Shown: positions 16,414 to 24,192 of the stretch, piece after piece
Layout: every line of letters begins with the position of its first letter
Position numbering within the stretch: position 1 is the first letter of the stretch
Origin: Acidobacteria bacterium Ga0077553
GTDB lineage: Bacteria > Acidobacteriota > Terriglobia > Bryobacterales > Bryobacteraceae
Reading direction: 5' to 3'
DNA: 33,148 nt
NCBI GenBank assembly: GCA_001464575.1
Contig: LNFE01000136.1
Coordinates: 1 to 33,148 of the forward strand
The notes under the pieces: generated by a model
What the model was told of the DNA's origin: nothing
What the model saw: the letters and a program-made list of their open reading frames with translations, nothing else
The model's database searches: none
Program-made: the position numbers and the translations under genes

Positions 16414-16941
16414 GAGGTAGGCCGTTCCTCCGACGAACCACTCTTAGAAAACCGCATCGGAAAAGGGTGTTGTTATGGGAAACCTTTTCCGATGCCTGCG
16501 CCGCGACGCGATTGGGGCAGAGTGTCCGCTTTGATCACTCCGTTCCCAGGCAGGCCCGCGTCCAATCAAGATCCTGACTGAGAACGCCAATCGATTCGCG
16601 GTACTTGAGGTCCAAGGGAGAGGTCGAGATGAATTCTTTGGTTTGTTGGCGAACCGGAAGCGTCACCCGCCCAGAGAAAAAATTCCCTCTGATGCAATTT
16701 GCCTCAGATCAAAGGAGCGGTTCGAACTTGTTACCGGCTCCCGCAAGCACGCTTACAGTCAGCCCACTCGCTTCAATCTGAATACCTATTGCCTCAGAGG
16801 GCGGGTTCAAAGGTGAACTTCATCAATTCACGTCAGTATCCAGCATGTGGATAGCCAACGCCTCTATTCCACCAAACCATTGAAAATAAATCAAGTCCGC
16901 CGCGACCGGAAACTTCCCGCCAAGGCCGGATAACCCACCTG
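16414..16941. other. Gene-free stretch of about 530 bp
   Basis: No open frame here shows a family motif or a credible start. The stretch holds the 13-bp inverted repeat near its left end. It also holds a word repeated once (TTGCCTCAGA at about 16699 and 16790). The longer open frames across it lack any recognisable domain. It may contain remnants of a lost gene, but I cannot identify one. Confidence 0.5.
16454..16495. repeat. 13-bp perfect inverted repeat
   Basis: GCATCGGAAAAGG at 16454-16466 and its exact complement CCTTTTCCGATGC at 16483-16495 are separated by 16 nt. It lies 40 nt after the stop of the small Cys-containing gene. No T-run follows on the plus strand. The minus strand continues GGTTTTCT, which is only weakly terminator-like. 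It could act as an RNA hairpin or protein site, or be a mobile-element remnant. Confidence 0.7.
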
Positions 16942-16958
16942 TGTGTCGGTGTGACACA
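16942..16958. promoter_or_regulatory. Operator-like palindrome before the heparinase-like gene
   Basis: TGTGTC-ggtgt-GACACA is a 17-bp palindrome with 6-bp arms, ending 9 nt before the preferred GTG start. Its position just upstream of an AGGAGG and the start would suit a repressor site or a short hairpin. No binding protein can be named. Confidence 0.35.
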
Positions 16959-16967
16959 ATCAGGAGG

Positions 16968-18308
16968 GTGACCCGCCTTTCGCGCCGATCGCTTCTTGCC
17001 TTCCCTGCCGCCGCAATTGCCGTGCGCGCTCAGAACGACGAGGATTTTCAGGTCTACACGGAGCATCCGCGGCTGCTGCTGCCGGCCCGGCGACTCCGCC
17101 TGCTGCAGCGCGAAAGGGAACGAACCTCGCCCCGGTGGCAACAATTCGAAACCCTGGTCGCCGGAAAGGTGCAGATGCCCGAGCCTGGCTTCGCTTGGGC
17201 TCTTTACGGACAGCTCGCCAAGAATGAAGATTTCTCGCGGCAAGCTGTCGCCTGGGCGCTGAAGGCCAACGATCCGCGACAGGTGGCGATCGTTCTCGAT
17301 TGGTGCCAGGCCGTCTTGAAGGAGCCGGAGGCTGCCGTGCTGCAAGCCAAGCTCGCCAAGCTGCTGGCGGCCCCTCCCAGCGCCCGGACGCTGCCGGTGA
17401 TGCGCGACCGTGCCTTCGCTGCGGTCGTTCTCGGCGGCGAGCGCGGCAAAAAGGAGCTCGAGGCGATCGTTAAGGGCTGGTGGCGCGCTGAAGTGGCGCC
17501 GGCTATCAAAGCGGGAAAGTACCGCTATTCCCGCGAGGAGAGCCACGCGCTCTTCGAGTTGCTCCACGCCGTGCGGGACAGCATCAACATCGACCTCCGC
17601 GAGGACGCCCCGAAGTACTTCAAAGAGCTGCCGGCCTATCACATCCTCAGCTACTACCCCGCCACGTTCCCCGCCGCGGAGAACGAATACCGCATTCCCT
17701 TCTACGACGGTGGCGGCGAGCCGGATCTCCGCGTCGCCGCGCTCGCTCGGGCTACCGACCTCAGCATGGTCGCCTTCGACACCAATGCCCAGGAGACGCA
17801 ATTCGTCCAGGGCTGGCTGATTCATGACCGCTTCCTCATGCGGGGTACCTTCGGCATCCCCTATGAGCTCCTTTGGGCCAATCCGTATCAGCCCGGCTTG
17901 AGCTACTACCATCTGCCCCTGGCTATGCACCAGTCCACCGCCGGACGCCTTGTGCTCCGCAGCAGTTGGGAAGACGACGCCACCTGGTTCCACTACGGCG
18001 ACGGCAAGGTGCAGGTTTTCGAAGAAGGAACCCGCAAGGACCGCAGCATGAAGTCGCCCGCCCCCATCGACATCGCGGGAACCGTGGTTCACTTCGGCCG
18101 CGACAATATGGAGTTTCGGGTAGAGAACGACGAACTGCAAAACATCTACGTCATCGGCCTCGAAGCGCACACCGGGTACGACGTCGAGCTCGACGACCAC
18201 GAAATCACGGAACACTTGACCGACGCCGGCGGCATTCTGAACTTCCAGTTCATCAAGGAAGGCGACCGGGCGGTCCGGCTGCATAAGCCGTTCCGCCTGA
18301 AGTCATAG
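16968..18308 (+). CDS. Tat-exported heparinase II/III-like protein
   Basis: The N-terminus (TRLSRRSLLAFPAAAIAVRA, then Q) carries a twin-arginine motif, hydrophobic stretch and cleavage site, so the protein is probably exported folded. After the signal comes HPRLLLPARRLRLLQRERER, like the HPRLL...L..LR opening of heparinase II/III and alginate-lyase-like proteins. A helical barrel-like region follows, then a beta-rich C-terminus with GRLVLRSSWEDDATWFHYGDG, comparable to the heparinase II/III C-terminal sheet. At 446 residues it is shorter than typical polysaccharide lyases of this fold, so activity is uncertain. The start is unsettled: AGGAGG directly touches the GTG at 16968, and the frame also opens with a GTG at 16941. 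Its last 6 bases overlap the convergent tetR-type gene. Confidence 0.65.
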   Translation: MTRLSRRSLLAFPAAAIAVRAQNDEDFQVYTEHPRLLLPARRLRLLQRERERTSPRWQQFETLVAGKVQMPEPGFAWALYGQLAKNEDFSRQAVAWALKANDPRQVAIVLDWCQAVLKEPEAAVLQAKLAKLLAAPPSARTLPVMRDRAFAAVVLGGERGKKELEAIVKGWWRAEVAPAIKAGKYRYSREESHALFELLHAVRDSINIDLREDAPKYFKELPAYHILSYYPATFPAAENEYRIPFYDGGGEPDLRVAALARATDLSMVAFDTNAQETQFVQGWLIHDRFLMRGTFGIPYELLWANPYQPGLSYYHLPLAMHQSTAGRLVLRSSWEDDATWFHYGDGKVQVFEEGTRKDRSMKSPAPIDIAGTVVHFGRDNMEFRVENDELQNIYVIGLEAHTGYDVELDDHEITEHLTDAGGILNFQFIKEGDRAVRLHKPFRLKS

Positions 18309-18830
18309 GCCGGCGATCAGCGCGTTGAGCCCCCGCTCGTAACCGCCGCGCGGGCCGCTCTCGCCGAACTGCCCCGCTGCTTCGAGCGTGGCGAATCCAT
18401 GCAGATAGGCCCACAAGGCCACGGCCGCCGCGGTATCGTCGGCTCGGCCGGTGACGGGTTCAATGGCGGCCAGCAGCAGGTTCCACAATCGCTTCGACTC
18501 CGGACCCGGCATAGCCAGCAGCATGGCGAAGAGCGCAGGCTCGGCGCGGCTATAGGCCACATACTCGCCGGCGATCGCCTTCAACGCGGCCGCCCCGCGC
18601 CGCCCTTTGCGCGCGGCTTCCATGCGGCCCGCCAACTCCGCCGCGACGAGTTCGGACACGGCGCCTTCTAAGCTTTCGCGATCCGGATAGTAGCGGTACA
18701 AACTGGGAGCCCGGACTCCGAGGCTTGCGGCGAGCGGTCGCAGCGAAAGCGCCTCCCGGCCGCCGGAGCGGACGAGTTCCCGGGCCGCCGCCGCGATAGC
18801 GGCTGGATCGAGGCGAAGAGGAAAAGCCAT
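18303..18830 (-). CDS. TetR/AcrR-family transcriptional regulator
   Basis: This 175-residue protein has an N-terminal helix-turn-helix typical of TetR regulators (LSLRPLAASLGVRAPSLYRYYPDRESL, about residues 29-55). A helical ligand-binding and dimerisation domain follows, with a tail (GFATLEAAGQFGESG) resembling the WHG-type C-terminal domain. It is divergent from the DUF4260 gene, and the 53-bp space holds three copies of a CTAACACTGTAA-like element, so it very probably represses both itself and that gene. The start is taken at ATG 18830. An in-frame GTG lies three codons upstream but falls in the operator. A TACAGT box would place transcription start close to the ATG, implying a leaderless mRNA. 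Confidence 0.9.
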   Translation of the reverse strand: MAFPLRLDPAAIAAAARELVRSGGREALSLRPLAASLGVRAPSLYRYYPDRESLEGAVSELVAAELAGRMEAARKGRRGAAALKAIAGEYVAYSRAEPALFAMLLAMPGPESKRLWNLLLAAIEPVTGRADDTAAAVALWAYLHGFATLEAAGQFGESGPRGGYERGLNALIAGL

Positions 18831-18902
18831 GACTAACACTGTACACCTTGACAGGAGGCGCGATAAGCCTTACAGTGTTAGCCATGACGACTAACGCTGT
18901 AA
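18828..18902. promoter_or_regulatory. Symmetric divergent operator/promoter for tetR and DUF4260 genes
   Basis: Three related elements are visible: CTAACACTGTA at 18833-18843, TTACAGTGTTAG at 18870-18881 and CTAACGCTGTAA at 18891-18902. Read outward, both genes begin with nearly the same 16-mer: TACAGTGTTAGTCATG leading into tetR and TACAGTGTTAGCCATG leading into the DUF4260 gene. For the latter, TTGACA (18848-18853), 17 nt, then TACAGT (18871-18876) makes a good sigma-70-type promoter. Its start site would fall at or next to the ATG at 18884, so the -10 box lies inside the operator. Binding of the TetR protein would block both promoters. Confidence 0.75.
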
Positions 18903-19258
18903 TCATTTGGCTGCGGCTGGAAGCCGCGCTGGTTCTGGCCGCCACCGTCGCGGCCTATCAATGGGTCGGTGGAGCCTGGCTCCCGTTCGCCGCCCTCTTT
19001 TTCCTGCCGGATCTCTCGATGCTGGCCTACCTCCGCGGCAGCGAGGCCGGAGCCCGCGCCTACAACCTCGCGCACAGCTACGCCGCCCCCGCAGCGCTGG
19101 CCTTGGCCGCGGCGGCAGCCACCGGCCAACTACCCTCACCGCTCTGGCTTGTCTGGGTGGCGCACATCGCTTTCGACCGCGCGGCCGGTTATGGTTTGAA
19201 GCAAGTGGAAAGCTTCCACGCCACCCACTTGGGGCCTATCGGGCGGGTTAGTCGGTAA
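18884..19258 (+). CDS. DUF4260 family membrane protein
   Basis: This 124-residue protein has several hydrophobic helices and the conserved DUF4260 elements: RLEAALVLAATVAAY, FAALFFLPDLSMLAYLRGSEA, GARAYNLAHSYAAP and WVAHIAFDRAAGYGLK, ending FHATHLGPIG. The function of the family is not known. Genes of this family are often found next to TetR-type regulators, as here. No ribosome site fits the ATG at 18884. The promoter position instead implies a leaderless transcript, and an AGGAGG further upstream lies in the promoter spacer. The gene end overlaps the convergent CBM9-like gene by 11 bp. Confidence 0.88.
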   Translation: MTTNAVIIWLRLEAALVLAATVAAYQWVGGAWLPFAALFFLPDLSMLAYLRGSEAGARAYNLAHSYAAPAALALAAAAATGQLPSPLWLVWVAHIAFDRAAGYGLKQVESFHATHLGPIGRVSR

Positions 19259-19928
19259 AGATCAGCTGGCCGAAGCGCTTGGGGTTGTGCGGGTTCGGTT
19301 TGGCCATTTCAGAGTCGGACCACTGGCTCAGACGCCGCGCCGGCTCCGTGCCATCCCAACGGTTCAAATTCGCCGTCCAGACATCGCCGCGCTTCGGCGG
19401 CCGTCCGGTGCCGAGCCCTTCAAAGTCCGTCCAGGAGAGCGCCAACTCGAGCGACCAGCCCTTCTCCGTCCGGGACGTCTTCACCCGGACATCGGTAAAG
19501 TCCAGCCGCTTGAGCAGGAACTCCGGGAACAGATAGAAGTAGTCGTACAGCGTGCCGCGCGCGTTCATCTCCAAGCCAAAGTAGTTCGACTGCGACGGCT
19601 TCGGGTTGATGAACAGTTCGACGGCGTCGTCACGGTAGGTCGGATCGTCGCGCTTGTCGAACTGCACAGTAATCTCGGCATCGTCGCACTCGTAGGCGAC
19701 GTACAGATAGCGATCGTCCCAAAGGAGGCGCGCCACGGTCTTTTGCTTCGCGCCTTTCTGGAACTCCCACGGGAAGATGAACTCGATGGGCGGCGCCACC
19801 TTCCACGCCGCTTCGTCCACCTTGCCATCAATCGCGACTACGCCCGTGGTCCGCTTCACGTCGTAGCGAAGCGGCTGCGCCAACGCGGCGGATGCGATCA
19901 GCGCCGAAAGCAAAAGTGTCCGCATCAT
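19248..19928 (-). CDS. Secreted CBM9-like (DOMON-type) carbohydrate-binding protein
   Basis: A signal peptide (MMRTLLLSALIASAALA, then QPLRYDV) is followed by one carbohydrate-binding family 9-like beta sandwich. Its typical pieces are VVAIDGKVDEAAWKVAPP, RLLWDDRYLYVAYECDDAEI, YRDDAVELFINP, YFGLEMNARGTLYDYF and GWSLELALSW, near the end NLNRWDG. Such stand-alone domains in acidobacteria are usually annotated as carbohydrate-binding family 9-like. The ligand is unknown. The start overlaps the stop of the upstream SBBP gene as ATGA, with a second ATG directly following, so the pair is translationally coupled. This suggests that the two secreted proteins act together. Confidence 0.85.
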   Translation of the reverse strand: MMRTLLLSALIASAALAQPLRYDVKRTTGVVAIDGKVDEAAWKVAPPIEFIFPWEFQKGAKQKTVARLLWDDRYLYVAYECDDAEITVQFDKRDDPTYRDDAVELFINPKPSQSNYFGLEMNARGTLYDYFYLFPEFLLKRLDFTDVRVKTSRTEKGWSLELALSWTDFEGLGTGRPPKRGDVWTANLNRWDGTEPARRLSQWSDSEMAKPNPHNPKRFGQLIFTD

Positions 19929-22900
19929 TGCACCGCCACGGTAACGTTGGGCCGGCTGCTGGCGCTGCCGACGTTAACAATAATTGGCAGTTGTCCACTC
20001 TGGACACTCTGCGGAATGCGGACATTGATCTGCATCACCCCGGCCACCAGCCCAGGCGCACCGCCGGCGTAGAGAATCTGGGCATCGATGCCGCCAATAC
20101 TCACCGTCACCGGTAGCTTCGGCTGCGGCGCCGGAGAGGCGTTGGGTTTCCCGTCCACCCCGTTGGGGTTCGTGGCGCCCTCGCCGGTGAGGTAGAGGAC
20201 GACGACGCTACCCCGATCAGCCTGGTTCGTCGCGGCGTTCAACGTGCCGTTCTGATTCAGGATTGCGCCTTGGCCGCGGCCGGAGGAGTCGGCGGTAAAC
20301 AGGGCCGGCGCGGCGTTGATGACTGGCAGGGCGATCGTGTTGGAACGGCGCCCTTCATACTCCACCTGCACCTGCGTGGTGGCCCGGCCCTCGACGGCAT
20401 AGGGAACCACGGCCGCCAACTGCGTGGCGCTCGTATAGATCAGCGGTGCGGCAGTGCCATCGAAGAGAACCCGCGTGCCCGCCAACGAATTGGCCACTAG
20501 CCCTGCGCCATCAAGCCGGAGCCCGGCCAACTGCGCCGGCCCCATATCCTGGCCGAAGAAGGTGACCAACTGGCCGGGCGAGACGCCGCCCTGGTCCGTT
20601 GCCGTACGGAAGCTGGCCGCGTTGGTTACCCCTTCAATCGAGATTTGCGGAGAACTGGGACCGACGGGCGGCGAGAGCGTAATGGTGGCGGTGGCAAAGC
20701 GCTGGGAATCGGCTACGCTGGCCGCGCGCACCGTGACGGTCGTCGGGGCGAAGATCACACCGGGAGCGCGGTAGAAGCCGGTGGCGCGGTCAATCTCGCC
20801 CGACTCGGGCGAAATCGTCCAGGTGACGCCCGTGTTCGTCGATCCTTGCACCGTCGCCGTAAACTGCTGCGTTTGGTTAGCCAGAAGAGTGACGGTGGCG
20901 GGACTCACCGAGATCTGCACCCGCTGCACCAGAGTGACGATGGCTTCGCCAATCTTTGTGCCGTCGGCCTGCGAGATCGCGGAGATCGTCACGGTTTGCG
21001 TTCCGCTAAAACTAGCCGGCGCGGTATAGAGGCCGGTGGTGGAGATGGCCCCCAGCGCCGGGAAAATGCCCCAACGCACGGCCGTGTTGGTGGTGTTTGA
21101 GACGTCGGCCAGAAACTGCTGGCTTTCTCCGGCGCCCAGCGAAATCGCAGCCGGGGTGACCTGCACGGTGATCTCGGCGAAGCGAGCCACAAAGCCATCC
21201 GAAGCGCCACCCAAGCGATTCGCCAGCGCCCCGGCAGTCGCGGGGAAGTTCGTCGATTCCGTCGAGCCGGCGCCCCAGATGCGGCCGCCTGTGTCGATCG
21301 CAATGCCGTTCAGCGAATCGTTGCCCGCGCCGCCAACGTGCGTGGAGAAGGCGAGCGCCGTGGCGCCGAAATTCACCTTGGCCAGGAATCCGTCGTAACC
21401 GCCGGCGAAGGCCGTAGCCGGCAACGGACCGTCGTTGCGCAAGGGAAAGTTGGCCGAGTTCGTCTGTCCGCCCACATAGGCTTCGCCCAGGCGGTTCACG
21501 GCAATTGTTAAGCCGGTGTCTTCGTTGTCGCCGCCCAGGTAAGTGCTGTAGAACAGGCTTGTGCCCTGTGGATTGAGCTTGGCGGCGAACGCATCCGGGG
21601 TGAGAGCGGGCCCCCGCTGGTAGGCCAGCGGCGTCACCGGAAGCTGGGTGGAAAAAGTCTGCCCCGTGAAATAGGCATTGCTCGTGGCGTCGACCGCCAC
21701 GGCATTGGCCGCCTCCTGCGCCTCGCCACCATAGTAAGTGCAGTAGATCAGGCCGCTGCCATCGGGCCGGACCCGGGCGACGAACGCATCGGACCCGCCG
21801 CGGCGAGCGGTTTGAAAGGCGCCTTCGGTCGTGGGGAAATTCTCTGACCGGGACTCGCCAACCACAAAGGCAGAACCCGTAGAGTCGAGTGCGATTCCGT
21901 TGCCAACGTCGAGAGCAAAGCCTCCCAGCAACAAGGAGTACACGACGGCGGAGCCGCTGGCGTTCAACTTGGTGACAAAGGCATCGCCGCCTCCCCGAGC
22001 GGGCAGGTTCTCCCGATTCGTGTTTACGAAGTCGGTGGAGTCGGTGCGACCTGTGACGTAGACGGCGCCGGTCGAATCGATCGCCAGGCCGCGCACGAGA
22101 TCGCTGAGCGAACCGCCGAGGTAGGTGGACCATGTGATCGCGCTGCCAGTCGAGTTCAACCGGAACACCACGCCGTCGGTGATGGCGCTGCCGCCGCCCA
22201 GCACGCGCTGATAGGCGCTGTCGGAAACCGGAAAGTTGGTCGACGCGGTCGATCCGCCGCCGGACACGTTGCCTTGCGCATCGACTGCGATCGCCAGACC
22301 AATATCGACACCTTGGCCGCCGATGTAGGTCGACCAAACGACGGCGGTGCCGGTGGGATTCAACTTGGCGACCACGATATCCTGCGCGCCGAAAGTTTGG
22401 CCGCGGGTGGTGCCGGGATAGTCGGGCGAAGTCGACGATCCGATGACGTAGCTATTGCCCGCAGCGTCGACGGCGATGGCCCGGGCATCATCCACTTGTG
22501 CGCCGCCCAGATAGGTGGCGAAGGTCAGCACGGGGTCGATCAGCAAAGGCCTTGTTTTGTCATAGTCTCCGAGGGTGAATCCGAACTGTCCCGGACCGCG
22601 GGAGGAGTACGAGACGGGAACCGCCGTCTGGCCCTGCCAAGCCACCGGCCGCTTCCAGGTGAAGCCTCCGGGTAATTGCAGTTCGCCCGCCGCCGAGAGG
22701 GTGGCGCCAGGGAGGGAGAATTGGATGCGGGCGGCCTCGGCGTGCGCCGCCAGTTCGAGGTCGAACTCCACCGCGCCGGCTCGACTGTGATAGACAAGGT
22801 CAATGCCGGGGTAGAGTTGCCGGGCGCGCGCGGTGGTGAAGGCGGGAATGTCTGTTCGCCACGCGGACGGTTGGTTCCCGCGGAGATCGTGGAGCACAGT

Positions 22901-23164
22901 TGCAGCGCGGGTTTCGCCAGCCAGGCGCGCCTCCGGCCGCGCGCCCTGCCAAGTGAGGGTGCTTTGCGAACGTTGACTGAGCAGGTGAAGCTCGTGGGCG
23001 CTCAGGTCGAGCGCGAAGTTCGGTCCGCGGACCACGAATCGTCCGTGATCGCGGGCGGGTTCCAAGATTGTCGGGAAGGGACCGGCGAGGGCCGGCACCG
23101 CTCCAAGCCAGAGCAGCGGCAGGAAGGACAAGGCAAGGGAGAAACGCATGGCGATGGTCTTCAT
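19925..23164 (-). CDS. Secreted SBBP beta-propeller protein with Ig-like domains and Solibacter-type C-terminus
   Basis: The 1079-residue protein starts with a signal peptide (RFSLALSFLPLLWLGAVPALA, then GPFP). Next comes an N-terminal region (YPGIDLVYHSRAGAVEFDLE, RPLLIDPVL) typical of SBBP proteins. Seven SBBP repeats follow, recognisable by their FATYLGG, WSTYIGG, WSTYLGG, YSLLLGG, YCTYYGG, YSTYLGG and FSTHVGG segments, each followed by an A.AVD..GNAY-like strand. Together they would close one seven-bladed propeller. Two bacterial Ig-like domains follow (VQVTPAAISLGAGESQQF and ISVSPATVTLLANQTQQF). The last 240 residues form the domain first described from Solibacter (TIGR03437 type): GVTNAASF, VSPGQLVTFFGQDMGP, LYLTGEGATNPNG and AGVMQINVRIP. 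It is likely extracellular or surface-linked. It is first in a two-gene operon and divergent from the gluconolactonase gene. Confidence 0.92.
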   Translation of the reverse strand: MKTIAMRFSLALSFLPLLWLGAVPALAGPFPTILEPARDHGRFVVRGPNFALDLSAHELHLLSQRSQSTLTWQGARPEARLAGETRAATVLHDLRGNQPSAWRTDIPAFTTARARQLYPGIDLVYHSRAGAVEFDLELAAHAEAARIQFSLPGATLSAAGELQLPGGFTWKRPVAWQGQTAVPVSYSSRGPGQFGFTLGDYDKTRPLLIDPVLTFATYLGGAQVDDARAIAVDAAGNSYVIGSSTSPDYPGTTRGQTFGAQDIVVAKLNPTGTAVVWSTYIGGQGVDIGLAIAVDAQGNVSGGGSTASTNFPVSDSAYQRVLGGGSAITDGVVFRLNSTGSAITWSTYLGGSLSDLVRGLAIDSTGAVYVTGRTDSTDFVNTNRENLPARGGGDAFVTKLNASGSAVVYSLLLGGFALDVGNGIALDSTGSAFVVGESRSENFPTTEGAFQTARRGGSDAFVARVRPDGSGLIYCTYYGGEAQEAANAVAVDATSNAYFTGQTFSTQLPVTPLAYQRGPALTPDAFAAKLNPQGTSLFYSTYLGGDNEDTGLTIAVNRLGEAYVGGQTNSANFPLRNDGPLPATAFAGGYDGFLAKVNFGATALAFSTHVGGAGNDSLNGIAIDTGGRIWGAGSTESTNFPATAGALANRLGGASDGFVARFAEITVQVTPAAISLGAGESQQFLADVSNTTNTAVRWGIFPALGAISTTGLYTAPASFSGTQTVTISAISQADGTKIGEAIVTLVQRVQISVSPATVTLLANQTQQFTATVQGSTNTGVTWTISPESGEIDRATGFYRAPGVIFAPTTVTVRAASVADSQRFATATITLSPPVGPSSPQISIEGVTNAASFRTATDQGGVSPGQLVTFFGQDMGPAQLAGLRLDGAGLVANSLAGTRVLFDGTAAPLIYTSATQLAAVVPYAVEGRATTQVQVEYEGRRSNTIALPVINAAPALFTADSSGRGQGAILNQNGTLNAATNQADRGSVVVLYLTGEGATNPNGVDGKPNASPAPQPKLPVTVSIGGIDAQILYAGGAPGLVAGVMQINVRIPQSVQSGQLPIIVNVGSASSRPNVTVAVQ

Positions 23165-23175
23165 CTAAGCTCTTC

Positions 23176-23183
23176 AGTATACT
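23176..23183. promoter_or_regulatory. Shared palindromic -10-like element, AGTATACT
   Basis: AGTATACT reads TATACT on both strands and lies in the middle of the 32-bp space between the divergent SBBP (ATG 23164) and gluconolactonase (ATG 23197) genes, about 12-14 nt from each start. It could serve as -10 for both. A TTGCAT box 15 nt away supports the minus direction only weakly, and no good -35 is seen for the plus direction. Confidence 0.4.
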
Positions 23184-23196
23184 TTTCCACTGCGAT

Positions 23197-24190
23197 ATGC
23201 AACGTCGAAACTTTCTATTTTCAACCCTGGGCGCCGGTGGCGCCGCCTTCGCTCAGAAGCGGGACTGGTCGCAACCGGGCCGGTATCCCGACCCCGACCT
23301 CGTGTCGCTCGACAAGCGATTTGACAAGTATAAGTTAGGAAACACGCCCATTCGACGACTGTATACCGGTTGCCTTTGGGCCGAGGGACCAGCGTGGAAC
23401 GGGGTAGGCCGCTACCTGCTCTGGAGCGATATTCCGAACAACGTGCAGATGCGATGGCTCGAAGAAAACGGAGCGGTTTCCACGTTTCGGTCGCCGGCAG
23501 GGAATTCGAATGGGAACACGTTCGACTATGAGGGCCGCCAAATTGCTTGTGAACATGGCACGCGGCGAGTGACCCGGTACGAGTACAACGGCGCCGTGAC
23601 GGTGCTCGCCGACAAGTACAACGGCAAGATTTTGAACGCGCCCAATGATGCCGTCGTCCATCCCACGGATGGGAGCATCTGGTTCACCGATCCCGGCTAC
23701 GGGTCCTTGATGAACTACGAAGGCAGACGCCAAGTCTGGACAGGTGACGCTTCTGACCGACGAGATTTTCAAGCCGAACGGACTTTGCTTCTCGCCCGAC
23801 TACAAGAAGCTCTACGTGGCCGACACCGGCGCGACGCACTATCCGCAGGCGCCGCGCGTGATCAAGGTCTGGGACATCGTCGACGGCAAGCGGTTGGCGA
23901 ACGGCAAGACGTTTTGCGCGATGAAGCTCGATGGCGTTGGCGACGGATTAGCCGACGGGATTCGCTGCGACACGGATGGCAACATCTGGGCCAGCGCCGG
24001 GTGGGTGGGCGATGGTTATGACGGCGTCCATATTTTCGCTCCGGATGGTCAGCGGATTGGTCAGATCAAGCTGCCCGAAATCTGCTCGAATGTTTGTTTC
24101 GGCGGGACCAAACGGAACAAACTGTTCATGACGGGCAGCCAGAGCCTTTATATGGTGTACGTCGAAGCCCAGGGTGCGCACATCAGCTAG
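23197..24190 (+). pseudogene. SMP-30/gluconolactonase-like protein, broken by internal deletion and frameshift
   Basis: The first frame encodes a Tat signal (MQRRNFLFSTLGAGGAAFAQ) and the first half of an SMP-30/gluconolactonase propeller: LYTGCLWAEGPAWNGVGRYL, LWSDIPNNVQMRWLEENGAV, ACEHGTRRVTRYEYNG, ILNAPNDAVVHPTDGSIWFT and DPGYGSLMNYEGR. Near 23727 the match leaves this frame and resumes in the next one: KSGQVTLLTDEIFKPNGLCF, SPDYKKLYVADTGATHYPQA, IRCDTDGNIWASAGWVGDGY and VCFGGTKRNKLFMTGSQSLY, to a TAG at 24190. Intact relatives have about 15-17 residues between NYEG and the KSG.V segment (an E.VYR.D stretch) that are missing here. A deletion of roughly 50 bp would explain both the loss and the shift. 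If expressed, only a truncated protein would be made. It ends 2 bp from the convergent truA gene. Confidence 0.8.
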
Positions 24191-24192
24191 GT

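Noticed and set aside
16833..18284. 483-codon open frame on the minus strand opposite the heparinase-like gene
   Set aside because: The plus frame has a Tat signal and family segments; the minus frame is a V/D/G/E-rich mirror without signal, ribosome site or motif.
21012..22337. 441-codon open frame inside the SBBP gene in another frame
   Set aside because: Arginine-rich frame shadow of the repeat protein, no start signal.
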